Of a stretch of DNA of 64,000 bases, positions 1-11,700 are shown in pieces (within the stretch, counting starts at the first letter, position 1; the number at the start of each line of letters is the position of its first letter). The position numbers and the translations under genes were made by a program. Origin of the DNA: Patiria miniata (Eukaryota; Echinodermata; Asteroidea; Valvatida; Asterinidae). The stretch spans positions 29,088,129 through 29,152,128 of the forward strand of contig NW_024037059.1 in assembly GCF_015706575.1 (NCBI RefSeq), in the 5' to 3' direction. The notes below the pieces were generated by a model that was not told the DNA's origin, did no database searches, and saw only the letters and a list, made by a program, of their open reading frames with translations.

Positions 1-94
1 CTTTTATGAGTAATTTATAATCAGTCCCCAGCAACCCCCTCCTACCCTTCGCTCGCTTTGCTGCCGCCTGATATTGCAATGGATGCAGTCGCAT

Positions 95-830
95 GTGCGT
101 GCTTAATTAGCAACTCTCACCACTCACCTCTAACTTTTCATCACTCACCACTCATCACTCACCACTACCTTCTCATCACTCACCACTCATCACTCACCAA
201 TTACTACTCACCACTCACCACTCATCACTTATCACTCATCACTCACTACTAACTTCTCATCACTCAGCACTCATCACTCACCACTAACTTCTCACCACTC
301 ATCACTCACCAATTACTACTCACCACTAACTTCTCATCACTTACCACTCATCACTATCTACTAACTTCTCATTACTCACCACTCATCACTCACACTTACT
401 ACTCACCACTCATCACTCATCACTCACCACTAACTTCTCATCACTCACCACTAACTTCTCATCACTCACCACTCATCACTCACCACTAACTTCTCATCAC
501 TCTCCACTCACCACTCACCAATTACTACTCACCACTCACCACTCATCACTCACCACTAACTTCTCATCACTTACCACTCATCACTCACTACTAACTTCTC
601 ATCACTCACCACTCATCACTCACCACTAACTACTCATCACTCACCACTCATCACTCACCAATTACTACTCACCACTAACTTCTCATCACTCACCACTCAT
701 TACTCACCACTAACTTCTCATCACTCACCACTCATCACTCACCAATTACTACTCACCACTAACTTCTCATTACTCACCACTCATCACTCACCACTTACTA
801 CTCACCACTCACCAACCAACAACTGCACAT
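95..830. repeat. Degenerate short-unit satellite (TCACCACTCA type)
   Basis: The stretch consists of imperfect repeats built from CACTCATCACTCAC and ACTAACTTCTCATCACTC units, in a higher-order pattern of roughly 30-60 bases. It has no coding sense; the small open frames across it are repeat translations. It probably extends beyond the left edge in weaker form and fades out near 830. Confidence 0.9.
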
Positions 831-2990
831 CACATTGGCTCATCACTGTTATACTCTCACACTTTACGGACACGACGAGACTCGGTATCGATTCGAGTGA
901 TCGAATCGATACTCTGAAACCGGTATACGATTCACCGAAACCGACGATTGAGTAGGCCTACTCAGATAAAGTACCGACTCCGAATACGTATTTTCGAATC
1001 CGAATACTCGTTTCCGAATCTATTTTGGAAACGGCGTGATATCGACACACTCAAGATTTGTCACTCACTCATTCACATATCTTTTTCTCACTCGGAACTC
1101 ACTCAAAACAAGGCATATACAAAGCAACCTCATAACTCAGTCACTCATTAACTCACTGCACGCGCTAGCTGAATTGAAACGCTTTCATGTTGAGCAATGC
1201 TGCACTGCGCATTCTCTCCCCACAATGTGCCCATCCCCATAGAACCTTATGTAATTAATCGATTGATAATCAATCTTTATGTTTCTACTATAGTTTGCGT
1301 ATTCAGAATATTAAATTTTATCTCATTTACTTTATCTCAATAATTAAGTTAAGGGCTCTTATCTCAATATGAGTTGTGTATCCTAATTGTAAGCAGTTTC
1401 TTAAAAAAAAAAATCCCCCAAACAAACAATGCATTTAATTTATGACAAACACCCCCTCCCATCCATGACAACACCCGGACTCCACTGTGGACACATAACC
1501 TCATTTCTGGGCAAATTGTGTAGGCTGCAGCTTGTGTTTTTAACAACTTCATGTTCAAGATGATGGTGGAAATTTGAAGGAGATTAAAGTTGATCGAATT
1601 GCTCAACTCTTGGTTCATCCTTGGAGGCTTAATCTTTGTTGGACGAAGAGGAAAAAAAAGTTTAATCGAAGGAGATCAAAACTTGAAACCTATATTGTCC
1701 ACGAGTCATATTCAGAGTAATTATGCTGAGGGAGAATATGAGGAAGACTTGTAGAAAAGTTGAAGACTTTGTTGCAAGCAATTTTTGTTCGTCCGATGAA
1801 GAAATCATCATCTTGAAGGAGACACAGCAGCCATCTTCGTTGCTCAATAATATCACTTAATTTGGACATATTATATTCTGTGAAGTTTTCTTTTGATGAA
1901 GAAGATAACTTTGTGAAGGAGATTCACCATCGACTAGGCTATATAGCTGCAAGTTTGACTATTATAAATATGTTCTATTTTACTCCTCATGTAGTACGCG
2001 GTTTCTTTCTTGATAATAGACATGGAGGGCGCCCTTTACATATTGAATTTCGAAATACACGCAAGGCATCTGTCAATAATTCAGGAAGTGTGAATGCAAA
2101 CCTAACAGGAACAAAGGCAGAATAACAGGCGTACCTCCCACATAGCTTGGTCCACTTCAATTCAACAAAAGGTGCGAACGTGTATCAATGTGCCGATTTA
2201 CAATGACTAATTTAATGTTTACGAATAATATTCACAAAATGCCCTGCATGTTATACATATTGAAAGGTCAAACACTTTGCATACTGCTGCCCGGGGGTCA
2301 GGTGTACATTGTTCGCTTCTCAAAGACATTTTTGTTGAAGAATTCACAGGTGTTAACTGTACGCTATTCAAATACATTTGCTACACAACTAGGCCTACAG
2401 ACAATTCTTCGTGGAGAAAAATCAATAAATCTTGCCTACACTTGCCAAGAAAGGAAAGCTTTTAAAGGTATAAAGACTCATCACTTATTTTAACAAGTAT
2501 ACAATGGGCAGACTGGGTTTTAACAAACAGCCGATTTGACATTCACAAAATTATGCAAATACGTCATGAAAATCTCAGCAGAACCATAAAATGTGGGAAA
2601 CGGAAAGTTTTTGGTCACGACAGAGAAATCATGGAAAGGATACAAAACTGACAAATGCATACTAGTAAAAGTGTCTTCAAATGTTTCACTTACCTCAGAA
2701 ATTTGGTTTTGGACTTACCAATTAATCTTGAATTCAAAAGCACAAACCATTATCTCTCAGATCCTCCGATAAATTCCTCAAGTTCCACAGAGAATATTCC
2801 TTGGTTAAAAGTCGAAATATCACTCGTTTCTGTTCAAGAATCATCTTTTGTGTCCATTTCAATTTTGGTGCATAGGTCTAGTTCAGTTCTTTGAATTTCA
2901 GCAAAATACTGTTCAGAGTTTCATGAGGTTTCGGCAGGCAAATATGCAACCTTGCTTGGAGTTTGGCAATTAATGGTTCATTCTTTACAA
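831..2990. other. AT-rich spacer, no gene recognised
   Basis: Open frames are short and none shows a recognisable domain or a splice-consistent exon series. Around 880-1025 there is a cluster of GAATACG/CGAATC-like words resembling the GAGTAC-rich element at 19336-19870, probably an old relic. Nothing else stands out. Confidence 0.5.
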
Positions 2991-2994
2991 AGTT

Positions 2995-3062
2995 CACTCG
3001 AGTTCATTAATGTTTCTGTTCTACAGATCACTCGAGTTCATTAATGTTTCTGTTCTACAGAG
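2995..3062. repeat. Tandem duplication of a 34-bp unit
   Basis: Two nearly identical 34-bp copies (starting CACTCGAGTTCATTAATG) follow one another; they differ only near the unit end. Each ends in a pyrimidine-rich TTTCTGTTCTACAG that looks like a 3' splice site, so the duplication also doubles a potential acceptor. Confidence 0.85.
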
Positions 3063-3099
3063 CTTTTAACTTACAGTTTGGTTCATTTACCACAAAGTC

Positions 3100-4330
3100 G
3101 AATTCAATCACTGGAACTGAAGCTCGAAAGTTCCGTGTTCCACACACTGTCACTCACAATGAGAGAAATCCGAGAATTGAAGTAGAACTCGGAGTGCAGC
3201 GAGTCAGCGTCGGATTCCGAAGGGGCAACAGCAAACTGCAAACCGGCGGCCCCTGTGCCAGTGACCCGTACACGGCCCGTCTCTCCCGAGAACACATTTT
3301 GAAGCTCGTCTCTCTCAAAGAAAACCTCGACAGAAATCTACGTCTCACTGCTGGAGCACTACTCACATTGTCTCGGTCAAGTACTACGGTTTTTCACCTC
3401 CACGCAGTCAAAGAAACCGCAGGAAAATGTCCTCTTTTGTGGACAAAAGTTTAGCACCAACCATTCATCCCAAAATATGTGACTAAAATAATGACTTGCG
3501 AGCTCGCACGAATTGAAGAACATAGCCGAAAAGTGAGTAATTGGGCTGCCTATGCAATTTAGACGAGAAAACTTCAGCTGTTTAGATGTGTCCCTCCGCG
3601 GCCGACTTCTCAACCGCGTTGTGCTTAAACTAAAACGCAAACTGAAATAGGTTCAATAATATTTACCTCAAAGTAATCATTTTTGGCAACACCTAGACAA
3701 AACTTCAAAGATCTTGTTCACATTTACCCTTGCAACAAAACGGAGCGGTCTGTTTTCTTTTGACGTGGAGTGATATCGATTTGCGATCGGCCGATGAGTT
3801 GGTCACGCGCGCACGCAGTACAGGCCGGCTCCTATTGGTTAAAAGTGTAGCTGACAGGTGGAAAGAGCGCTTATTTACGGTAACCTTTCTTTAATGTGGT
3901 GTGCAAAATTGAACCCCACAAAAACGTACGCCCAGCCCATGTGCGCATGTCGTAGTGGTCAAAAGATGCCAAACAAGTAAAATTTGCAAATATCTGGATT
4001 TGATACAATGTAAATTTTCAATCGAGAATGATATTAGCAATAGTCGCGGACCACAAAATCGAAAGAATCAAGTACGCAGATAATGTACACAGCATTATTA
4101 CACATTGTTTACGGCACACCGTAAAACTAACTAGACTTGATGTTTAAGTCCTTCAACAGCCGAGTTCCATCGGCGCATTATGAGCCTGACGCAACGGTCG
4201 TGCACAAACAAAAATTCAGCTAATTACCGACTTGAAACCGAGTCTATGAACTACGATAACAAAAACATTCACCACACATCACAGATCTTCAGGATCGATC
4301 GAGATCACAGCTAGCCTAGGAAGTAGGCTC
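3100..4330. promoter_or_regulatory. CpG-containing promoter-like region (uncertain)
   Basis: This stretch is richer in G+C and in CG dinucleotides than its surroundings, especially 3170-3400, 3590-3620 and 3770-3830. It lies upstream of a 3' splice site (after base 5545) that precedes the first coding exon of the transporter. I infer it could hold a 5' untranslated exon and promoter for that gene. The 136-codon open frame at 3044-3454 has no recognisable domain and is probably by chance. Confidence 0.3.
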
Positions 4331-4694
4331 CAACGATCAGTGTTACTGATGAGGTTAGTGCTCGGATCTCACTGCTGTAGTTTTTTTGTTAACAGTCAAC
4401 ACAGAATCTTCTTGTTTGGTCTTTAATATTGTAAAATATTAGAGCTTGTGTCGTTCCAAAACAGGTAAGGATCGCAGAGTGTCCGGAAAGTAGGCACGCC
4501 ATCGATAATGACGGTGTCGGTGTCGGTGGGGGATCCTGACTATTTTTTCCCATCAAAGTTGGAATTATCACCTCCGATATTTGTCTATTCCTTACTATAT
4601 ATGGTAGGATAGAGAGTATGATAATTGATAGTGAATATTTTCTGCCTGGATTCTTGCTGAAATCATGCTGAAATGTTATTCTTGATTATATAGT

Positions 4695-5308
4695 CGTGTT
4701 CCCTAACGTGGCGCACTTCGAAGCTTACCCAACTTTCCTCGTGTAGTGTTGCCAAACCTCTTTGTTGATAAACCTAGAATTCATGCAGTGAAATACTGGT
4801 ACTTTTACCTTTTTAATGTTTGCTATTTAACCTCTGTGAACAATTTCGGTTTCATAAAATTTAATCCGAAATGCAAAAACGGTCGCGTCCGGAAATTGGG
4901 CACAAATTGGCGGAGTGTTCCCTAACGTGGCGCACTTGAATAAATCTCGGAAAATTCCAAATTAACATTTAAAGAATTTCTGTAAACTTGATAGATTCTG
5001 ATAAATCATCATTATCTTTACTTACAAACCCAGCCAGATGTTTGTCAGAAAATTATTTTCTTATTTTTCGGGGCATTTTCAAAGGGTTCACTTTGCACTT
5101 GAAAATAAAATCGGAAAATCACGCCAAAATAATTTTTTCTTTTAACTTTGTAACGGGTAAATAAACTCGCGATTTATGAACGGGAGTGTTTAGAACTTGA
5201 TGAAATTTCACTTTCTGCGAAATTTCAGTTAAAACTTTTGCTCTAGCTAGGCGCTACAGGCGAAAAATCAAAGTGCGCCACGTTAGGGGCCGCGCCACGT
5301 TAGGGTAC
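4695..5308. mobile_element. Short element bounded by inverted CCCTAACGTGGCGCAC motifs
   Basis: The 16-mer CCCTAACGTGGCGCAC occurs at about 4702 and 4920 in plus orientation and inverted at about 5273, with a shortened inverted copy (GCGCCACGTTAGGGTAC) at about 5291. The outermost motifs face each other as terminal inverted repeats. No transposase frame is present, so this would be a non-autonomous DNA element. I see no clear target duplication. Confidence 0.55.
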
Positions 5309-5312
5309 ATCA

Positions 5313-5480
5313 ACAATAGACCTTAGTCAATAGTCAGACATAATGACGTCACGCTTTGCTAACATATGCGCTTTCCTATGGGAGCCAGGTGGGCACTATT
5401 GGCTGGCGTCCCCAACTGGCTCTCATAGGAAAGCGCACATGTAAACAAAGCGAGACGTCATTGTGTTTTGGGTCTATTGT
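5313..5480. mobile_element. Foldback (hairpin) element
   Basis: Arms of about 70 bases are inverted copies: the left arm (5313-5388) runs from ACAATAGACC to GGAGCCAG, and the right arm (5416-5480) returns from CTGGCTCTC to GGTCTATTGT, with a few mismatches and a loop of about 27 bases. It sits directly beside the preceding element and just upstream of the transporter's first coding exon. Both arms carry TGACGTC, a CRE-like core. Confidence 0.7.
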
Positions 5481-5613
5481 GTCTTGTGTGCAAATATAAA
5501 TTGATCAAGTCACGTCAGTGTGTTTTCTTTTTCTTCAATATTCAGAATGTAAGCCAGCAGGCATGATGTGCTAAATTTGGCTTACCAATTCTTGTCTCGA
5601 GACCTTAAGGAAT

Positions 5614-5776
5614 ATGGAATCCATGGCTGAATTGGAAGAAGATGTTGAAGAGGTCGACAGGGATGAATTTGTGTCACTGACCTCTGCGGAGCACCAGCCA
5701 GCGGGAACGACAAAGTTTGTCCTACTAGCTGCAACCATGGCTGCCCTGGGAGGCATCTTATTCGGTTATGACATTG
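5614..5776 (+). CDS. SLC2A12: GLUT12-like coding exon 1: start and helix 1
   Basis: Encodes an acidic cytosolic N terminus (many E and D) and helix 1, ending in [10 protein letters not shown] 3' splice site with a pyrimidine tract ends at 5545, so the exon probably begins at 5546 with untranslated sequence. That stretch holds a tiny upstream frame (ATG ATG TGC TAA) at about 5562. A second in-frame ATG lies four codons into the protein. Confidence 0.85.
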
Positions 5777-8700
5777 GTAAATTAATTTGCATGTCAAGGA
5801 CTGTGCTGTAGTTGAGTCCATCACAAGTCCATCACACAAGTGACCTGTTACTTCACAAGGACATGTATGTAATTCACAAGTCAGTTCACAAGACCAGTCA
5901 CAAAAAGAGGGAAAATGGCGATTGTGTAGTGTGGGGCCCTGTTCCCTATAAGGGAACAAAAATCTTGGTTTAGGTTATTGGACTTAGCGACATTTCAAAC
6001 TAGCGACATTTCAAACCAACAGGTATGCCGTAGATAGAGGACAGGGTTTGATATTTTGAGGGAAAATTTGGGGTTAGGGACTATGAAGACGACAGAACAC
6101 AATACGTAAATAAAGATGGCGATCACCGCGACGCACTGTGAACACGCAAACTGCGTAGATCTGCATGGCACCAACCGTAAAGCATGTAAGAAAAGATTTG
6201 CATTTTATACCTCAAGAAACTGTTCAAAATTACAAAAAAAATTATGTGATTTGAATTAAGACAAGTCCGCTGTAGATTACTCGGAAAATTATGTGATTTG
6301 AATTACGAGAAGTCTGCTTTAGATTGAAATAGGTTGTTTTGGAAGATGAAAAACACCCTTGACTCTTATTTGATCAAAACTAAAGAGGGGCCCACCCGGC
6401 CCTACACTACACAGTGGCCTAAAAACTAACAAGGATTACCTTTGTCAAAGTTCATTTGAATGGCTTGTGAGTTGACTTAGGACTGGAGGACTTGCGATTG
6501 ACTTGCGATTGACTTGTTATGGCTTGTGATGGACTTGTGATTGACTTGTGATTGACTTGTGATTGACTTGTGATTGACTTGTGATGACTTGTAATTAATT
6601 GACTTGTGATGGACTTGTGATGGACTTGCGATTGTCTTGTGATGGACTTGTGATGACTTGTGATCTAGTCCTTACTTATTCCTAAAACCGTCTTTATGTG
6701 CATCCACTCCTTAATGCATATTAAAGCTGGTCCCCGAGCGCACACAATTCAAATCAATCGATTCAGAATGGCTATTGCTAGAAGGTCTTTTCATGCATGT
6801 GGTCTACACAATGGCTGGATACGCCATCATTGTGTTCTGGGTTAACCTATACAATAGCACTGCCTGGCTCACAAGTTGCAGTTGGTGAATGAGTTGACCA
6901 GTCAGTCAGTCAGATAGGTACAAAGAGGATACTAGGCGGGCCCTCTGGGACCAGCGAGAATTCATTCCGAGTTATTTGAATGTCTGCTAACATCGTTCCC
7001 CTGTTACAGGTATAGTCTCTGGTGCCATGCTGCAGTTAAAGGAAGACTTTGAACTAAACTGCCAGCAACAAGAAATGATAGTCAGCCTGCTACTTGTTGG
7101 TGCACTCATTGGGGCATTGTCAGGAGGTGAGCCAATGTGAACGGTCAGTGCGTTAACCATGAGGGCGCTCTTGACCAAAGAGTCACATGATTAGCGGGAA
7201 ATCGTCATCATTCTCTGTATTACTGTGGGATGTAGAAGCACCCAGGCACGAAATGGACATCACAAAGTCAAACATGAAAGTGGTTAAATTTTGCCTGCTT
7301 GTTTGTGTAAGGGGTATTGATTGTAGTCTGAGTATCAGACTTTCACGTATGCACACACTTTTGTTTTACTATACGCCAGAGGACAATGCTTTGTGTTTCC
7401 CTCTGTCCCTGTAATATAACACTCTCCCATAGACTAAGCACACAAACTTACTACAGAGGACCGTTTTGAACAAAAGACCCAACTCCCGAGGACTGACAGG
7501 ATCTGTTGTTCTCCCTTTGTGTGTCGGTCCTCAGGGGTATATAGAACAAGAACAGAGCCACATCAACGAATGTCTGATATATCCCAGTATGCAAATTGTA
7601 TGCGACCGTATGCCAGCCAGTTGTGGTCGACTTTAGAAACTGTAACGTCATTTCGAATCAGAAATGTGGACTAAGCTGTTGATATGTCATTTGGCTGCCA
7701 TTTTTTGTAAAACAACAACGGGTTACAGAAGACCTGATAGAAGGTGCCCGCTGAATGGTAAGAATATGAAGGTCAAGATGCAGCTTGTGTTGCATAATTA
7801 ATTGCCAAATCTCCTTGCATATCATACACCCTTGCTGTGCAAGGGGATATTCCATAGACTATGTTCATTGAAGGGGCGTGGTCAGATTTTTTTTTTATCA
7901 ACATAAAAAATAAAAACCCTAACCCTACCCTCAAACCCAAAACACTATTTTATAATTACTGGAAATCTAAATAATTTGGTTTTGTTGTATATTTATTCGT
8001 AACTTTATTGAATTTTGAGATTTGTTAATGACCTTTAATTTCTTTATGGCAGGTTTCTTTGTGGACTGGATTGGGCGTCGCTGGTCTATCATCCTCAACA
8101 CGGTCATATTCATAACTGGGGCAATTGTACTAGCAATTGCTCCAGTCTATGAAGTGCTGGTAAGTGGCATTCCTTCAGAAACAAACAATCAAATCGTTCA
8201 ATTCAGAAGTTTAATTTTGATGAATTCTCTTTCAAAAATTGAGTAACTTTCGTACTATTGAAAAGATGAAAATATTTTTCGGTTTAAACTGACAAAAAAA
8301 ATTATTTTGAAAGATTTGGGAAGCTTGCTTGCGTTCAAAATTTGAATGTGAAAATAAAATGTGGAGTGCATTTGAAATATCTTCGGTCATCTCAGTTTAG
8401 TATCATATTGATCACTGTACAAGGTAAGTCAAACAGAAATTGTCCTGGATTAATGATTTATTTTTCTAAAGAAGCAATCAAATTACATACACGAAAGAAA
8501 TATGTTTTAAAAGAGCATGTTCTTCCACTCATCTGAAAAAAAAAGAATTACTGAAATTGATCTATGCTAGAAGTCCTGCATATTTTTACTAAAAGAATTT
8601 TTTTTTATAGCTGTCCATGGAATGCCATTGGAAGCTATTGAGCTGAGTGAGAATTACAGATTACACACAGGCATTCAAATACAAATGGGATTTTAATCAT

Positions 8701-11700
8701 TTGAGTCAAGACTGAAACATTATTTTTACTGTTGGATTTTGTGTTTTGAATTTGACGAACAAGTCCACTCTTTTTTTTCCGAAATATTGATGGCGATTTT
8801 TGTCTGTTTTCCTTTGCACGTTTTGTTTATTCATGGAGGTAGGAAAACATTTATTTAATGGGTATTCATCAGTTCGTAGAATGGTAAATGATCAGTGGTG
8901 GACAGCTGAAGTTTGTGATATTTTTATTAAAATAGTCATAACTTGGGAATAGAGTATGAAAATTACGTGAAATTTCGACAGTTACTAGTCAATAACATGC
9001 ATTTTACCCCTATGTTATTGTTCTTGTTACATGTATTTTCAAAATACTTTTTCTAATTTGGTCACTTTCTTTTCGACTCACCCTGTACAGTGCATAATGC
9101 TTCTATCTTTCAGATTATTGGACGCTTGATTGTCGGTTTTGCAGTATCATTGTCGGCCATTGCGGAGTGTATATATATCTCAGAAATATCGCCCATGGTA
9201 AGATCTGCAATATAGCATAAAAAAGTTGATTTCATTCTGCCAAATCATCTTCATTTTTCATCTTTTAAAATGTTTGGAATATTGGAAAAGACCCAGCGTA
9301 CCTGTCAATCAAACAGTGCGCATTGACCAATCAGATCACGACTTTTGGTCAGGTGACCATGGTAGCTTGATCCAACTCAGTTAAAAATGTTGGAAATGCA
9401 TGTAAACCAAACGTGGACGGGGCTAATGTCCGCACTGACCAATTAGATCCAACTTTTGGTTAGGTGACCACGGTAGCTGATCTAACTCAGAAAATATTGT
9501 TAGAAATGTATGCAAATCAAAGGTGGGCGGGGCTTATGAACAAATGCGCATCGACCAATTAGATCAAAACTTTTGGTCAGTTGAGCAACAGTGGGCGGGG
9601 CTTAGCCCAATTCCATTCTGCCACTCATTCTGCATTTTTCCATTTGTCGTTCATTCATTCGTCATTCCTCCACAGAAGCAACGTGGTCGCTTGGTGTGTG
9701 TGAACGAGGTCGGCATAACCTTGGGCCTACTCCTCGCTTATCTTGTCAACTATTTCCTTATCTTAGTCCCATCAGGATGGTAAATAACATCTACCATATG
9801 TCCGTCTGTTTCTATCGGCCAGAGATGTAGTCGAGTCCATCACAAGTCCCTGCAAGTCCAACCTCGTCCAACCTCGTCCCCCTAGGGGAAAGCTTTTTGA
9901 TGCGCCAGTTTAACCCCTGGAATTGTGTAATTTAAATCTCCCACTATTTGTTAGATATAAATTAGGATTGCATTTGATGTTTTAATTGCTCGACGCAACA
10001 CTTTAAATTTTGAAAGGCTTTTGTCGGTAGAATCAATTCTTTCAAACATGAGATTCAGACGTCGCGTTATAGAGCAAGTATTTTAAATGAATGTACTTAA
10101 GTCGTCCCTGTACAACACACGATACAGATTTGTTGGGCGAAAAACAAGGCTTCCAGACTCCATATCGTAAAACTCTTCATACGTTGACATGACATGACAA
10201 CGCGGGTTGAGCGCATATATAGGGCGTGCAGTCTTTGAAATACGTTCGCAGTACTCTCTGAATAGTCAATCAGCGTCGTTTACTTATTCTACACGGCTAG
10301 GGGTTAGTAAAGGAACGTGCACGCTGCCCATGGAGTAGAAGCTGTTGGAAATCCATCACAAATCCTCCAGTCCCAATTTAAATATCGCAAGCTATTCAAA
10401 TGAGCTTTGACAAAGGCATTCCTTTGTTATTGTTCATCCACTGTTACTTGTGAAGGACTCGACTACATCACTGCTATTGGTTGTAACTCAGAGGTTGTTT
10501 AAAATTCCCAATAGGAAACGAGATACGGCAATCATCATCATCATTAATAACATTATCACTATGGTTACAATGAACATCACTTGCTGTGCATGGACATATG
10601 AATCATGCATGTAGTGACATCATGCTTATGAGGCCAACATCTGTAATATTCTAACTTACCCTGTGAATGGCAACTTTTACTATGCATGATTTATAAGGAA
10701 AAAATGTATAATTGCATGCACTGCACCTTGATATTGAAATTTTGATCTTTTATGATACTTTTGTCCATTTTTTATAAAACTGGTTACATAATGCTAAACA
10801 GCTGAAAAAGTCATCTGAGTTATGGTCTAAATACGTGTGTTGGTTGTGCTTAAAAAAAAAAATATTATTAATGGAATAAATATGTGCTTGGCCGGTTTTA
10901 AACGTGTCCTTTTAAGACTGGCTGGGGAATGAATGCTGATAATTGCCCGAGCCAAAGGCTACCAGGCCAAAAAGACAAACCAAGTCAAAGTTATATATTC
11001 CAAAGATGTTGTTCCACAATTTTACTTCATGTTTTTTAAACACCCCTCCAGGTATGTTATGGTATGCGCCTCTCGCGATTAGTCGTAAACAACTCCTTAT
11101 ATGGAGATTGGCATGCGTGTGGCGCATACTGTGTGATGTGGCCCAGAAAGCAGCGGTGCCGGTGTAGTGTGAATTTAGGATTATGAAATACGGACTCATT
11201 GATAGTATTGGGCATACCTAAGTGAGGATTGTGAACATTCAACCAACCATTAAAAGGGTGAAAGGTACCAGATTTCATAGGAGTCCAAATTTCATGTGAC
11301 ACTGGAAAAAATGTTTAAGACCAGCCAGCTGGTGTTTTATCAACCGTTTAAGACCAGCCACGTGACGGGCTCTCGACCAATAGGAATGGGTAAACTGTCT
11401 TCGGTATTTATGAATACAAAATAATGATGCAAAAAAACCTAATTTGACTTTTTCAGGAGGTACATGTTTGGCCTGTCAATAATCCCAGCTCTGGTGCAGG
11501 GGGTAGGGATGTTCCTCCTACCCCCAAGCCCACGGTTCCTGATGCAGAAGGGTAGGGAGACCCAGGCACGGACGGTGTTACAGAAACTGCGAGGGACTGA
11601 GCTGATAGAGGGAGAACTGAGCAACATTAGGAATTCACTGCTCACAGAACATGTAAGTAAGGATGTGTCGGACGCCATACTGATATAGACACTTTGCATC

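Noticed and set aside
3044..3454. 136-codon protein-coding gene
   Set aside because: No recognisable domain, no supporting splice structure, and composition consistent with non-coding promoter sequence.
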